Source of the DNA: Bacteroidota bacterium
Lineage (GTDB): Bacteria; Bacteroidota; Bacteroidia; Bacteroidales; Dysgonomonadaceae
Direction of reading: 5' to 3'
NCBI GenBank assembly: GCA_023437305.1
Contig: JAEZGN010000023.1
Span: 186,001-250,000 of the forward strand
DNA length: 64,000 bases
Within the stretch, counting starts at the first letter, position 1. Each line of letters starts with the position of its first letter. Positions 16,074 through 25,038 of the stretch are shown here, in pieces. The notes below the pieces were generated by a model that was not told the origin of the DNA, did not search any database, and was given only the letters and a program-made list of their open reading frames with translations. Made by a program: the position numbers and the translations under genes.

Positions 16074-16966
16074 TGTTTATGAAGAAACTCTTATTTCTTT
16101 TTTCAGCCATAGTGCTTGCTTTTCCTGTGTTTTCACAAAATGAGGTTCTGAGAAGCAAGATTCAGAAAATAATCGAGGGTAAAGATGCTACCGTTGGGGT
16201 TGCTCTTATTCTAGATGGAAAAGACACGTTGACTATCAATAATAATTTTCGTTATCCCACCCAAAGTGTATACAAGTTTCACCTCGCATTGGCTGTGTTA
16301 GATTATCTAAATAAGAATAATCTCACACTGGATCATCAGGTTTATGTGAAAAAAAGTGACTTGCTCCCCAATACTCATAGCCCACTAAGAGATGATTTTC
16401 CGCAGGGGGAGATGTACCTCTCTGTTGCCGATCTTATAAGATATACAGTTTCTAATAGTGATAATAATGGGTGTGATATCTTGTTTCGTTTGGTAGGAGG
16501 TACAGCTGTAGTGGATAGATATATAAGAGGTCTTGGCCTCTCTGAGTTCGCCATTGCTGCCACAGAAGAAGAAATGCACGGACCTTGGGAAGTACAGTAT
16601 ACTAACTGGTCTACCCCATATACTGCTGCACAAGCTTTAGAAATATTTAGAACACAGAATATCTTACCTCAGCCTTCCCACGATTTCTTATGGAATGCGC
16701 TGGCTGGGACTACTACAGGTGGAAATAAAATAAAAGCATTGCTTCCCGCAGGGACATTCGTGGCACACAAAACAGGGAGCTCGTTTCGTAATGCCGAAGG
16801 GTTGAAGGCCGCAGAAAACGATATTGCAATTATACAATTGCCCGACGGTAGATATTATTCTTTGGCTATATTTGTCGCCGACTCGATGGAAAGCAATGAT
16901 GTGAACTGCGATATAATTGCTCAAATCTCAAAAGCGGTATATGATTCTCTTGTAGAACAGCAATAG
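16073..16966 (+). CDS. Class A beta-lactamase, Bacteroidetes subgroup (CfxA/CepA/PER-like)
   Basis: 297 aa with signal peptide (cleavage after PVFS). Active-site motifs: S65-V-Y-K68 (SxxK), S129-D-N131 (SDN), Glu near 165-167 in the omega-loop (ATEEEMHGPW) and K233-T-G-S236. The VQYTNWSTPYTAAQ stretch is characteristic of subclass A2 enzymes such as CfxA, CepA and PER. It should hydrolyse cephalosporins and/or penicillins in the periplasm; the spectrum cannot be read. An alternative start is the ATG at 16079. No mobile-element sequences flank it, so it appears chromosomal. Confidence 0.92.
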   Translation: MFMKKLLFLFSAIVLAFPVFSQNEVLRSKIQKIIEGKDATVGVALILDGKDTLTINNNFRYPTQSVYKFHLALAVLDYLNKNNLTLDHQVYVKKSDLLPNTHSPLRDDFPQGEMYLSVADLIRYTVSNSDNNGCDILFRLVGGTAVVDRYIRGLGLSEFAIAATEEEMHGPWEVQYTNWSTPYTAAQALEIFRTQNILPQPSHDFLWNALAGTTTGGNKIKALLPAGTFVAHKTGSSFRNAEGLKAAENDIAIIQLPDGRYYSLAIFVADSMESNDVNCDIIAQISKAVYDSLVEQQ

Positions 16967-16973
16967 CCGGATT

Positions 16974-18617
16974 TTACCAAATCGATTTTGCTGAATATAC
17001 CTCCAGATTTTTGATCTCGATATTATTCCCCCAGAAGTGGAACCCTTCGGTATTATTGCTATCGGGTTTGCGTTCCATCGAATATGAGAATATTCCTCCG
17101 TCTATAAACACTTCTACAGAGGTACGATCTATATAAATATCTGCTGTGAGCTCCATGCTCGTCATATCTTGTGGCGAATAGAACATTCCGTTCAGCATGT
17201 TCCCATTCATATCATAATTTATCAACCGTTGACCAAACAGGTTGAACCCTGCATCTGTGGCATGTGATAGTTTGATTGTTGTTTTGATACGCAGGCAGTC
17301 TGAGTTGTAGAACTCTTTCATCTTGTTGTTGGCGTCATCCGATTTCAGATTGCTCCATTTTTGAACAGGGGTAAACAATTGTTCTGTCTCTTTTATCGGA
17401 TTGTTTATGAGCCTTACCCCTTCTTTTGTGGTTTTTAGAGTTAGCTCGGTAGGGAGTAGCATCATTCCATTGAACGGCATATCGGGTTGATTTATGCGTC
17501 CCCATCCTATTTGTATACGTCTACCATCATTGTCGGGGATGTTTGTAAATGTTTGTGCAGCGTAAATCGATCCCGAAGTATAGTAATATTTGCCTGCTTC
17601 GGGAGTAAATATCTTTCCATCAAAAGAACCTAGCATATATGTTCCCGAAGCGCCATACATCACCCATTTCGTATTGTTTTTGTTTCCGTCTATCGATAGC
17701 TCAAATAATTCAGGGCATTCCCAGAATCCTGTTACATGGCTTTCGTAATTCCAATCTTTCAGATTTTTAGACGTGTATATTGAGTGCCCGTCTCTCTCAT
17801 TCAGTACCATTACCCAATGTTTTGATGGAGCATACCAAAAAACTTTCGGGTCGCGAGTGTCTTTGCTATTCCATTTATCTTTTGAATCTATAAGCGGGTT
17901 TTTGTCATATTTTGTCCATGTACGACCTTTGTCCAGACTATAAGCCATGCATTGTACTTGCTTTTCGGGGCTATCGGCTGTGTAAAAGGCTATCATCGCA
18001 GGGTTGTCTTTCTTATTATATCCCGCTGTATTATCATGATCAATGATTGTTGAGCCGGAGAACATTGTGCTCAAATGATCGGGATACAGTGCTTCGGGCA
18101 ATTGTTGCCAATGTATCAGGTCTTTGCTTATAGCGTGTCCCCAATGCATGTTTTCCCATTCACGTTCGTAAGGGTTATGTTGATAGAAAAGATGGTATTC
18201 ACCATCGTAGTATATCAATCCATTGGGATCGTTTATCCACCCTCGTTGAGTAGTGAAGTGAAATTGCGGGCGGTTCTTTTCCTTATACAGATTATCATGC
18301 CCTTCTATTTTATCATCCTGATAGATCTTGCTTAATCCTGATGGATCACCCTCATAGCTGATGTTTATAGTCTTACCCTTATAAGCTGTCATGTCGCAAA
18401 ATACCCAGTAATCGGGATTGGCAGATAGGCGTATTACAAATGATCTGTCCTCTTTCCCTTCTACACTAAAGGTCATTCTTTTTCTTTCTGTTCTTTGCGA
18501 AACAGGTAGGTTCAAGTATTGCTTCGTTATCTTGATCGGAATATTTCCGGCAGATACAGAGAGACAGAATAGAAGTGAAACATGTAGGAATAATAAATTT
18601 TTAATGGGCATTTTCAT
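16974..18617 (-). CDS. GH32 fructanase (levanase/inulinase/invertase type)
   Basis: 547 aa with signal peptide, so exported. GH32 catalytic motifs: WINDPNG with nucleophile D130, RDP at 255-257 (transition-state stabiliser), and E300-C-P with the acid/base Glu. Five-bladed propeller plus C-terminal beta-sandwich by length. A roughly 90-residue N-terminal extension precedes the catalytic part. Hydrolyses beta-fructans or sucrose. No SusC/SusD genes are nearby. It begins 15 bases after cdaA ends, so may be cotranscribed with it. Confidence 0.93.
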   Translation of the reverse strand: MKMPIKNLLFLHVSLLFCLSVSAGNIPIKITKQYLNLPVSQRTERKRMTFSVEGKEDRSFVIRLSANPDYWVFCDMTAYKGKTINISYEGDPSGLSKIYQDDKIEGHDNLYKEKNRPQFHFTTQRGWINDPNGLIYYDGEYHLFYQHNPYEREWENMHWGHAISKDLIHWQQLPEALYPDHLSTMFSGSTIIDHDNTAGYNKKDNPAMIAFYTADSPEKQVQCMAYSLDKGRTWTKYDKNPLIDSKDKWNSKDTRDPKVFWYAPSKHWVMVLNERDGHSIYTSKNLKDWNYESHVTGFWECPELFELSIDGNKNNTKWVMYGASGTYMLGSFDGKIFTPEAGKYYYTSGSIYAAQTFTNIPDNDGRRIQIGWGRINQPDMPFNGMMLLPTELTLKTTKEGVRLINNPIKETEQLFTPVQKWSNLKSDDANNKMKEFYNSDCLRIKTTIKLSHATDAGFNLFGQRLINYDMNGNMLNGMFYSPQDMTSMELTADIYIDRTSVEVFIDGGIFSYSMERKPDSNNTEGFHFWGNNIEIKNLEVYSAKSIW

Positions 18618-18632
18618 GGTATATCGGCTCGT

Positions 18633-19418
18633 TTATGTTTTCTTCTTTTTTACCAAAATAGTTTCAGTGAGAAGTTCTTGCAGCCTTTCGGGCGATATAT
18701 TCGTTTGTATTTTACCTTCGCTTACAAAGGATATTTTACCTCTTTCCTCTGATATAACAATCGCTTTGGCATCGGTTTCTTGCGATATGCCGAGGGCTGC
18801 CCGGTGTCTTAATCCGAGAGATTTCGGTATTTCCTGATTCTGCGAAATGGGAAGGATACATCCGGCAGCTTTAATTTTGTTTCCTGATATAATCAAGGCT
18901 CCGTCGTGTAAAGGTGTGTTTTTAAAGAATATATTTTCTATCAGGCGGGTACTGATCTCGGCATCTAAAACTTCGCCTGTTTCTTCATATTGTCCTAACT
19001 TAATCTCCTGTTCGATAACAATAAGTGCTCCTGTATATGTTTTAGCCATATTCATACATGCTAAAACCAGAGAGGTAATAACTGACTCGGAGAGTCCTCC
19101 ATGTTCTTTCGAGCTGAAGAATCGTGCAAAAAAACGGAAGGTGCGATTCGATCCTAGCGTCATCAAAAAGCGTCGGATTTCATCTTGGAAGATAATGATG
19201 AGTACGATGAGTCCTATATCGACAAATTTGTCGAGGATAGCACCCATAAGGCGCATTTCCAGAACTTTAGATACAAGTATCCATAAGATCATGAAAGCCA
19301 ATACACCATTGAAAATGGCTCCTGTGCCCGATTTGGAGACAATCCTATATAATTGGTACATTACTGTAGCTACCAATAGTATATCAATTATATCTTTTAT
19401 TCCAAAGTTTTCGAGCAT
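18633..19418 (-). CDS. cdaA: Diadenylate cyclase (c-di-AMP synthase)
   Basis: 261-aa membrane enzyme: hydrophobic helices within about 10-80, then a DAC domain with D172-G-A and R204-H-R, the catalytic and ATP-binding motifs. Produces the second messenger cyclic di-AMP from ATP; in other bacteria it controls osmolyte and cell-wall balance. It has its own -7 box (19445-19452). The regulator cdaR is not adjacent, and neither is folP. The GH32 gene follows closely. Confidence 0.94.
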   Translation of the reverse strand: MLENFGIKDIIDILLVATVMYQLYRIVSKSGTGAIFNGVLAFMILWILVSKVLEMRLMGAILDKFVDIGLIVLIIIFQDEIRRFLMTLGSNRTFRFFARFFSSKEHGGLSESVITSLVLACMNMAKTYTGALIVIEQEIKLGQYEETGEVLDAEISTRLIENIFFKNTPLHDGALIISGNKIKAAGCILPISQNQEIPKSLGLRHRAALGISQETDAKAIVISEERGKISFVSEGKIQTNISPERLQELLTETILVKKKKT

Positions 19419-19444
19419 ATATGCGATACTGTGTTACTAAAATT

Positions 19445-19452
19445 CAAAGATA
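19445..19452 (-). promoter_or_regulatory. -7 box for cdaA
   Basis: TATCTTTG on the minus strand, the most common form of the Bacteroidetes -7 box, 26 bases upstream of the ATG. Confidence 0.6.
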
Positions 19453-19508
19453 AGTTATTTCTTCGATAGATAATTCAGAAAAAGACATCAGTCTTCTTAA
19501 AAAATCTT

Positions 19509-20384
19509 TTATTCCAACATCAGATTCATTATAGGCTGATGGTCTTCAAAGAATTGTTGCTGTTTTTCTTCAAGCTCATGAATCTTGTAGCCAAACAAGA
19601 GCCTACATAGCAGTCGTACGTCTGTTTCTATATCAAAAGAGTCTTCCGATTCTAATATCAAATCTACATTTCCACAGTCTATTGAATATATCAGAGGAGT
19701 ATCATCTTGCAAATAATCCTTTACTTTTATTCTGAATTTCTTAGATAGATTGTCTTTTGCATATAGGTCTAAAAGCGTCCATGCATCTATCACACGTGCC
19801 ATGCCGGGTAGATCTCTTTTTTCGGGGTATCCGTCCAGTTTATACTCCTTAGCTATAGCCTCAAAGTCTTTTCTGCTTTTTTGCACACAAAAGTCTCTGA
19901 ATCTGAATAATTGATCAAACGATTTATAAGCCTCATCGATACTATCGGAATGTGTATCTAGTATTTCTTTGATAGGGATAATATCTTCTCCCTTATCGAA
20001 TACTTGTTCATATCCATATTTCTTATAGAAGTCGTAAAGCCATTCTTCCGCGGGGATGAGGATTGCAAGTGGGATATTTCTTTCGGCAAGTACCTTATGT
20101 GCCTCATGTAGCAGCTGTGCCATGTAGCCTTTTTTTCTGTGTTCGGGTAATGTGCATAGTCCTGCCATGTATGCAAAAGGGATTTCTTGCTGGTAGAAGT
20201 TTATTGTATACGGCAACATTTGAAGGCTTGCAACAGCTTCTCCTTTTTCAAAATATATCAGTGTATTCTCATGCTTGTATTTGTATGTGAAAAGGATGTC
20301 GAGAAACTCGTCCGTATCTTCGAAACATATTTTCCACATACGACGTACTAATTCTGCTGTTTGCTCATTGGAGAATTGTATCAT
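19509..20384 (-). CDS. GNAT-family N-acetyltransferase
   Basis: 291 aa. The N-terminal half is a GNAT domain: the acetyl-CoA loop is in CTLPEHRKKGYMAQLL. The roughly 140-residue C-terminal extension resembles the Eis-like group with an added SCP2-type domain. Substrate unknown. It lies 23 bases downstream of the DUF2156 gene on the same strand, so the two form a probable operon of GNAT-fold enzymes. Confidence 0.8.
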   Translation of the reverse strand: MIQFSNEQTAELVRRMWKICFEDTDEFLDILFTYKYKHENTLIYFEKGEAVASLQMLPYTINFYQQEIPFAYMAGLCTLPEHRKKGYMAQLLHEAHKVLAERNIPLAILIPAEEWLYDFYKKYGYEQVFDKGEDIIPIKEILDTHSDSIDEAYKSFDQLFRFRDFCVQKSRKDFEAIAKEYKLDGYPEKRDLPGMARVIDAWTLLDLYAKDNLSKKFRIKVKDYLQDDTPLIYSIDCGNVDLILESEDSFDIETDVRLLCRLLFGYKIHELEEKQQQFFEDHQPIMNLMLE

Positions 20385-20407
20385 GAGAACGATAATATAA
20401 GATAATG

Positions 20408-21307
20408 TTATACAAATGGAATAAGAATTCCTTCTTCTAATAATATATCAGGGTAATATGACATTTTTGCCTTGCGAAGGTTTGCTATACCCATATCTTC
20501 TTCTCTGTTGATATATTTGTATTCAGATGCTTCGTGTTCTACAAACTGTTGGTTGATAATTGTATATGCGCCATTCACTTCACTGAACGCTTTTTCTACA
20601 TGCACAACGAAAGTATCAGCCGTAAGTGGCTCTCCTATTGTGAATGCCACAATCCTTCCATTAACACGGATTGCACCTCCACGAAGTTGCAGATATTCGA
20701 AGTTTTCGAGCATAATTTTGGTTGCAATATAGTCGTATCGTTGAGAGAAGTCGGCTTTTGAGGTATTCACTTCTTCCCATTCGTCGAGCATATATGCACA
20801 CTCTTCCAGCTCTTTTTTGGAGGTCAGAGGAAAATATTCCCAGTCGGGATTGTCTGCCTTGAATCGGTTGATGTGATTGCGCTTGCTCTGTAGCTTTTTG
20901 CCCGAAAGGTTAATTAACTTCTCAGACAAATAGATATACTCATCATTGTTACGATCGGGCAGATATCTGAACTCTCCCGGAATTTCGTTGCGTATTTTTT
21001 CCCACATTTCAGACGAGATGCCTTTCATCTGGAATGGTATTTTGTTTACTCTCGCATCTTCTTCTATTAATTTGAATGCATCTATAAGTGGCATTTTCCC
21101 GATAGGCATCATATAATATGTCTGTCCGTCGGAATCCTGGAACCGAAGAAATATAGTACGGTGTTCTATTGCATACACTGTTTTGAATTTTGCATTCCAT
21201 GCGTAAAGGTTTGTAAAACAAAAGTCGCAGGCACGGTATTCGTTTCCTGCAAAAGCGGCATCTATTACTTTTTTATCAGAAAATGTAATCTGCTTAAAGT
21301 TGATCAT
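20408..21307 (-). CDS. DUF2156 protein (phosphatidylglycerol lysyltransferase-like C-terminal domain)
   Basis: 299 aa, soluble, with tandem GNAT-like folds as in DUF2156/LPG-synthetase C-terminal domains. Recognisable segments: CDFCFTNLYAWNAKF, KKLQSKRNHINRF, AFTIGEPL and YKYINREEDMG. The membrane half of MprF is absent. Such stand-alone proteins may transfer aminoacyl or acyl groups to lipids or peptides; the substrate is unknown. First gene of the two-gene operon. Confidence 0.85.
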   Translation of the reverse strand: MINFKQITFSDKKVIDAAFAGNEYRACDFCFTNLYAWNAKFKTVYAIEHRTIFLRFQDSDGQTYYMMPIGKMPLIDAFKLIEEDARVNKIPFQMKGISSEMWEKIRNEIPGEFRYLPDRNNDEYIYLSEKLINLSGKKLQSKRNHINRFKADNPDWEYFPLTSKKELEECAYMLDEWEEVNTSKADFSQRYDYIATKIMLENFEYLQLRGGAIRVNGRIVAFTIGEPLTADTFVVHVEKAFSEVNGAYTIINQQFVEHEASEYKYINREEDMGIANLRKAKMSYYPDILLEEGILIPFV

Positions 21308-21470
21308 AAATTAGGAACGTATTAAAAATCCTATAAACAAAACTACTATAAATATTGTTTAGAAACACAAGTCCGGATTATTTATATTATATAACATTTG
21401 TTTATAAAATAAAATATCGCGAAATTTGCGACTTATAAAGAATCATTCTATATAAGAAAACTGTCGAAAG

Positions 21471-22079
21471 ATGTCTAAAACGAAGAAAGTGCTGGCTGTA
21501 GCCGAAACTTCATATATTATTCGTAAAGGTCTGGTTTATGTTTTATCTCAGCTAAATAGCGTCGGTAAAGTTGTAGAATTGAGAGAAATGGAAGATATAA
21601 ATTATCAGATAAATATACTCAAACCGGATGCTGTTCTTATCAATCCCATGTTGCTGGGGCATACATCAAGGCATGATATCCGGCAACAGCTCAATTTGGA
21701 TAAACAGACAGCAATAATAGCTTTGGTTTATAATCTTATTGATGAGCAGTTTTATCGTTCCTATGACGCAGTTATACGTATAAATGATTCGGAATCGAAG
21801 ATTGAAGAAACTTTACTTAAATGTCTTGAGAAGGAAACGGGAGGACAAACGGACACCGAGGAGTTGAGTGATAGAGAGAAGGAAATTTTGATAAGTGTTG
21901 TAAAGGGAATGAGTAATAAAGAAATAGCCGATCATCATAGCATATCTATTCATACGGCTATTACGCACCGCAGGAATATTACACGCAAATTGAAAGTTCA
22001 TAGTATTTCTGGATTGACTATATATGCAATAATAAATAAATTAGTGGATATTTCGGAAATAAAATATCAAGACGAATAA
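21471..22079 (+). CDS. LuxR-type regulator with a degenerate receiver
   Basis: 202 aa. N-terminal receiver-like domain (about 6-125) and C-terminal LuxR HTH (about 140-195, LSDREKEILISVVKGMSNKEIA). The expected phospho-accepting Asp is replaced by N58 in LKPDAVLINPM, and the N-terminal acidic pair is reduced to E12. So it probably works without phosphorylation. No histidine kinase is adjacent. The hemerythrin gene starts 2 bases after its stop. Confidence 0.85.
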   Translation: MSKTKKVLAVAETSYIIRKGLVYVLSQLNSVGKVVELREMEDINYQINILKPDAVLINPMLLGHTSRHDIRQQLNLDKQTAIIALVYNLIDEQFYRSYDAVIRINDSESKIEETLLKCLEKETGGQTDTEELSDREKEILISVVKGMSNKEIADHHSISIHTAITHRRNITRKLKVHSISGLTIYAIINKLVDISEIKYQDE

Positions 22080-22081
22080 AC

Positions 22082-22795
22082 TTGTACACAATGCAGAATG
22101 TAACAATCATATTTAATAAGAAAATGAAAATGTCGGAGCTTATAGATGCCGACTACCACTTATTATTATTGCTCAATCGGTTAAATATTTCACTTGGGTT
22201 CGGTGAAAAAAGTGTTGAGGCAGTTTGTAAAGAAAATGATTTTGATACAGATTGTTTCCTATTCCTTGCAAACTATCAATCAAATAAATGTATAACCAAT
22301 ATACAAGAGGTGTTCCGCACATTGCCTCTTGCTCCGTTTCTTAGATACCTTAAAAATTCGCACAGTTACTTTTTGGAAAGAAGGCTTCCGAATATTCGCC
22401 GTAAGCTTGAACTGGTTTTTCCTGAAACAGACAAAGCACTACAAACCGTTGTTCTTGATTTCTTCGACAATTATACCAAAGAGGTATTGGAGCATATGAG
22501 GTATGAGGATGATGTTGTTTTTCCTTATGTCTACTCTTTGATTGATAAAGATGCCAATAAGCAATACTCTATCAATATATTTGAAGAACGGCATAATGAT
22601 ATTGAGGGAAAAATAAATGACCTGAAACAGATATTGTTAAAGTACGTTCCGGGCACGACAGATCAGATGTTGATGGTAAATGTTCTTACCGAATTGTATA
22701 TGTCTGAAGAGGAACTCGAGGCGCATACTTTTATAGAAGACAATCTGGTTATTCCACGTGTAAAAGAAATAGAGAAAGAGCGCAAAAAGAAGTGA
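22082..22795 (+). CDS. Hemerythrin-domain protein (RIC/ScdA-like)
   Basis: 237 aa. The N-terminal segment (about 18-75) resembles the ScdA/RIC N-terminal domain. A four-helix hemerythrin domain follows with candidate di-iron ligands H94, H138, E142, H171, H215 and E219. Such proteins bind O2 or NO or help repair iron-sulfur clusters. The pairing with the LuxR gene 2 bases upstream suggests a redox or nitrosative-stress unit. The first Met (22082) may be replaced by Met4 at 22091. Confidence 0.82.
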   Translation: MYTMQNVTIIFNKKMKMSELIDADYHLLLLLNRLNISLGFGEKSVEAVCKENDFDTDCFLFLANYQSNKCITNIQEVFRTLPLAPFLRYLKNSHSYFLERRLPNIRRKLELVFPETDKALQTVVLDFFDNYTKEVLEHMRYEDDVVFPYVYSLIDKDANKQYSINIFEERHNDIEGKINDLKQILLKYVPGTTDQMLMVNVLTELYMSEEELEAHTFIEDNLVIPRVKEIEKERKKK

Positions 22796-24265
22796 TTACT
22801 CTTTCTTAAACCAACTACCCAAATCTTTTAAGTTGAATACTTTCTTTAATTTGAAGAAGGCATACAGCATGGAGGCACATAATGTGATCCCTCCCAAATA
22901 TTTGTATTGCGGGATATGCATCACAATAAAGAGTGTAATACAAATCAGCATTAGATTAATCAGGATCATTGAAATAATCGTATTAGTCCATTTGAAATCT
23001 GAGAGCTTCCGTCCGATAATGAATACAAGAGGCAGATATACAATATAGGCAGCCAAATATGCGATTCCTGTAGCATCTAATCCATACCGAGGGTAGAGTA
23101 TATATGCGGAAAGAAGATATACACTATAATATGCGACTTCTGATATAAAAAACACAAAGCCTTTATTTTTCACTAGCATAATAAAGGCTATCGGCCAGCT
23201 TAATACTTTCAAAAATGAACCTGCTACTTGCCAGCATAAGAGCGTATTTGCTCCCGAAAACTTTCCGGAGTAGAGTACTGATAAAGCGAAGTCGGAGAAA
23301 AGCATCATGCCTATAACAATAGGAGAAGCAATAATCAGTACGATATAGCTCTGTTCATTTATAAGTGTTTTCATTTTATCCTTTTCGCTCGCTATTGCCG
23401 AAAGACGAGGGTAAAAGTCTGATCCCATTGATCTGAGTATAAGAGCAAGATATACATTTGTTATTGTCCATGCCGATTGAAATAGTCCGGCTGCTTCAAT
23501 GTCATCGGTTCGTGTAATATATGCTCTGATAAGAAACATGCTGACAGTGCTTACAAATCCTGCCGATACAATATAAACCCCAAGTTTTAGAGAGCTTAAT
23601 CCTTCGCGGAAAGCTTCTTTATTCGAGATATTAGCTTTCTCTATATTCTGTTTTCTATAATAAAATTCAACACAAAGAAAAGATATTCCTCCCGATACAA
23701 TAAAGGCAGGGATAATACCTTCCAGTCCGAAGATAAAATATATAGGGATGGTGGTAATTAAGCCTATTAAGCTACCCCATACAGCAGATTTAGCCATCTC
23801 GGGAATTTTGCGCATGCCCTGTAGTATGGTTGATTTGCCTGTTGTGAGTATTGCAAGAAATACACAAATAGCCAATCCTGCAATTGGTAGAGCATACTTG
23901 TTGTTTTCGAATGCCCAAAGACTAATCGGATAGCATAAGATGAGACAAATGACTGAGCCTATGATTGCCGACCATTTGAACCAAATATTAAGGCGTGATA
24001 TCACTCTATTGAGGGCTCTCGGGTCTTCTCTGGCTTCGGTTTCGGCTATGTCTTTTACTCCCGCAGTATCCAGTCCGAGACTGAATCCTGATCGCATCAT
24101 GTCTATGATAGATTGGTAGATGCCGATAATGCCTATCCCCGTAGGTCCTAGCAATATGGCAATAATCTTGGTTCGAATGATGCCAATGAGAATAATCAAC
24201 GCCTGAGATCCCCCAAAAATGGTGGTTGACTTTATTATCTGTTGATATGAAGATTTTTTGCTCAA
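22796..24265 (-). CDS. O-antigen translocase (Wzx-like flippase)
   Basis: 489-aa polytopic membrane protein of the MATE/MOP superfamily with about 12 hydrophobic segments. The N terminus (IFGGSQALIILIGIIRTKIIAILLGPTG, in part) is typical of Bacteroidetes O-antigen translocases. Flips undecaprenyl-linked oligosaccharides across the inner membrane. No glycosyltransferases or other O-antigen genes are adjacent. It starts 9 bases after the small lipoprotein gene. Confidence 0.88.
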   Translation of the reverse strand: MSKKSSYQQIIKSTTIFGGSQALIILIGIIRTKIIAILLGPTGIGIIGIYQSIIDMMRSGFSLGLDTAGVKDIAETEAREDPRALNRVISRLNIWFKWSAIIGSVICLILCYPISLWAFENNKYALPIAGLAICVFLAILTTGKSTILQGMRKIPEMAKSAVWGSLIGLITTIPIYFIFGLEGIIPAFIVSGGISFLCVEFYYRKQNIEKANISNKEAFREGLSSLKLGVYIVSAGFVSTVSMFLIRAYITRTDDIEAAGLFQSAWTITNVYLALILRSMGSDFYPRLSAIASEKDKMKTLINEQSYIVLIIASPIVIGMMLFSDFALSVLYSGKFSGANTLLCWQVAGSFLKVLSWPIAFIMLVKNKGFVFFISEVAYYSVYLLSAYILYPRYGLDATGIAYLAAYIVYLPLVFIIGRKLSDFKWTNTIISMILINLMLICITLFIVMHIPQYKYLGGITLCASMLYAFFKLKKVFNLKDLGSWFKKE

Positions 24266-24274
24266 TGTTATCGT

Positions 24275-24778
24275 CTAAGGTTTAGTCTTTATATCGAAGC
24301 TGTTTATAATTGTCTCAAAGTTTTTGTTCAGATTATCTTCCGTGTCACTTTGTATTATAATTAGGTAGCTCTTATTTCCTGCTTTGAGGGCATAGGTGTT
24401 TCCGTAAGATTTTTTAGAGTCTCTAACGATCGTAAATTTAGAAGATAATGCATCATATTTTCCAAATTTGGATGGAACAATTTTCTCTGCTGAGTATTCA
24501 AATTTTGTTCTGTCTACGTTTTTTTGATGCGTTTCTATTACTTCCTTTAAGTCTGTACTTTTTTCCGTAAATGTTATGAATATAATGTTATTCCCTTCTT
24601 TTGCTTTTATAGAAGATGACTCTCCGGGCAATTCGTTCGTTTCTACAGTCCAGCTATGCGGATATTCAAAGAGCACTCCTTCGTAAAAAAGTTTTTTTTG
24701 AGCATTGTCGCTAATGCATGAAATAAAAGAAGTTATTAATCCTATGTTTAGTGCGAGAAAGAGAGCGGATCTGTTCAT
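24275..24778 (-). CDS. Lipoprotein of the PsbP/DUF1795-like type
   Basis: 167 aa. Signal peptide with a lipobox FISC (C21). The mature part has the pattern of PsbP-like/DUF1795 proteins: EYPHSWTVE, then IIFITFTEK, a conserved central strand, and a C-terminal FETIINSFDIK. Function unknown. It has a -7 box at 24802-24809 and leads into the flippase gene. Confidence 0.65.
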   Translation of the reverse strand: MNRSALFLALNIGLITSFISCISDNAQKKLFYEGVLFEYPHSWTVETNELPGESSSIKAKEGNNIIFITFTEKSTDLKEVIETHQKNVDRTKFEYSAEKIVPSKFGKYDALSSKFTIVRDSKKSYGNTYALKAGNKSYLIIIQSDTEDNLNKNFETIINSFDIKTKP

Positions 24779-24801
24779 GTTACTTTTGATAAATGATTAT
24801 G

Positions 24802-24809
24802 CAAATCTA
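24802..24809 (-). promoter_or_regulatory. -7 box for lipoprotein-flippase operon
   Basis: TAGATTTG on the minus strand fits TAnnTTTG, 23 bases upstream of the ATG at 24778. Confidence 0.45.
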
Positions 24810-24982
24810 TTATTTTTTTTACTGTTTTGCGCTAAATATCAGTGTCAAACGAAAATAAAATATGTCGATACTGTAGTGTGGCTCTTAAATAATGTGAGAA
24901 TGTCTAAATTTTAAATATTAGTTGCATAAACAACATGTGTTTGATAATCAATAAGATAATGTTCATTTTTAACATGGTTTCT

Positions 24983-25012
24983 TTTGAAACTAATAGATTA
25001 CTTATATCTTTG
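24983..25012 (+). promoter_or_regulatory. Promoter of the FadL-type gene
   Basis: TTTG at 24983-24986, 18 bases, then TATCTTTG at 25005-25012: a good match to the Bacteroidetes vegetative promoter. The ATG is 26 bases downstream. Confidence 0.75.
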
Positions 25013-25038
25013 TGCCCAATTTTAATTAATTATATCAA

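Noticed and set aside
16073..16966. Beta-lactamase as part of a mobile resistance element
   Set aside because: No transposase, integrase or terminal repeats nearby, and it is coupled to chromosomal cbpM.
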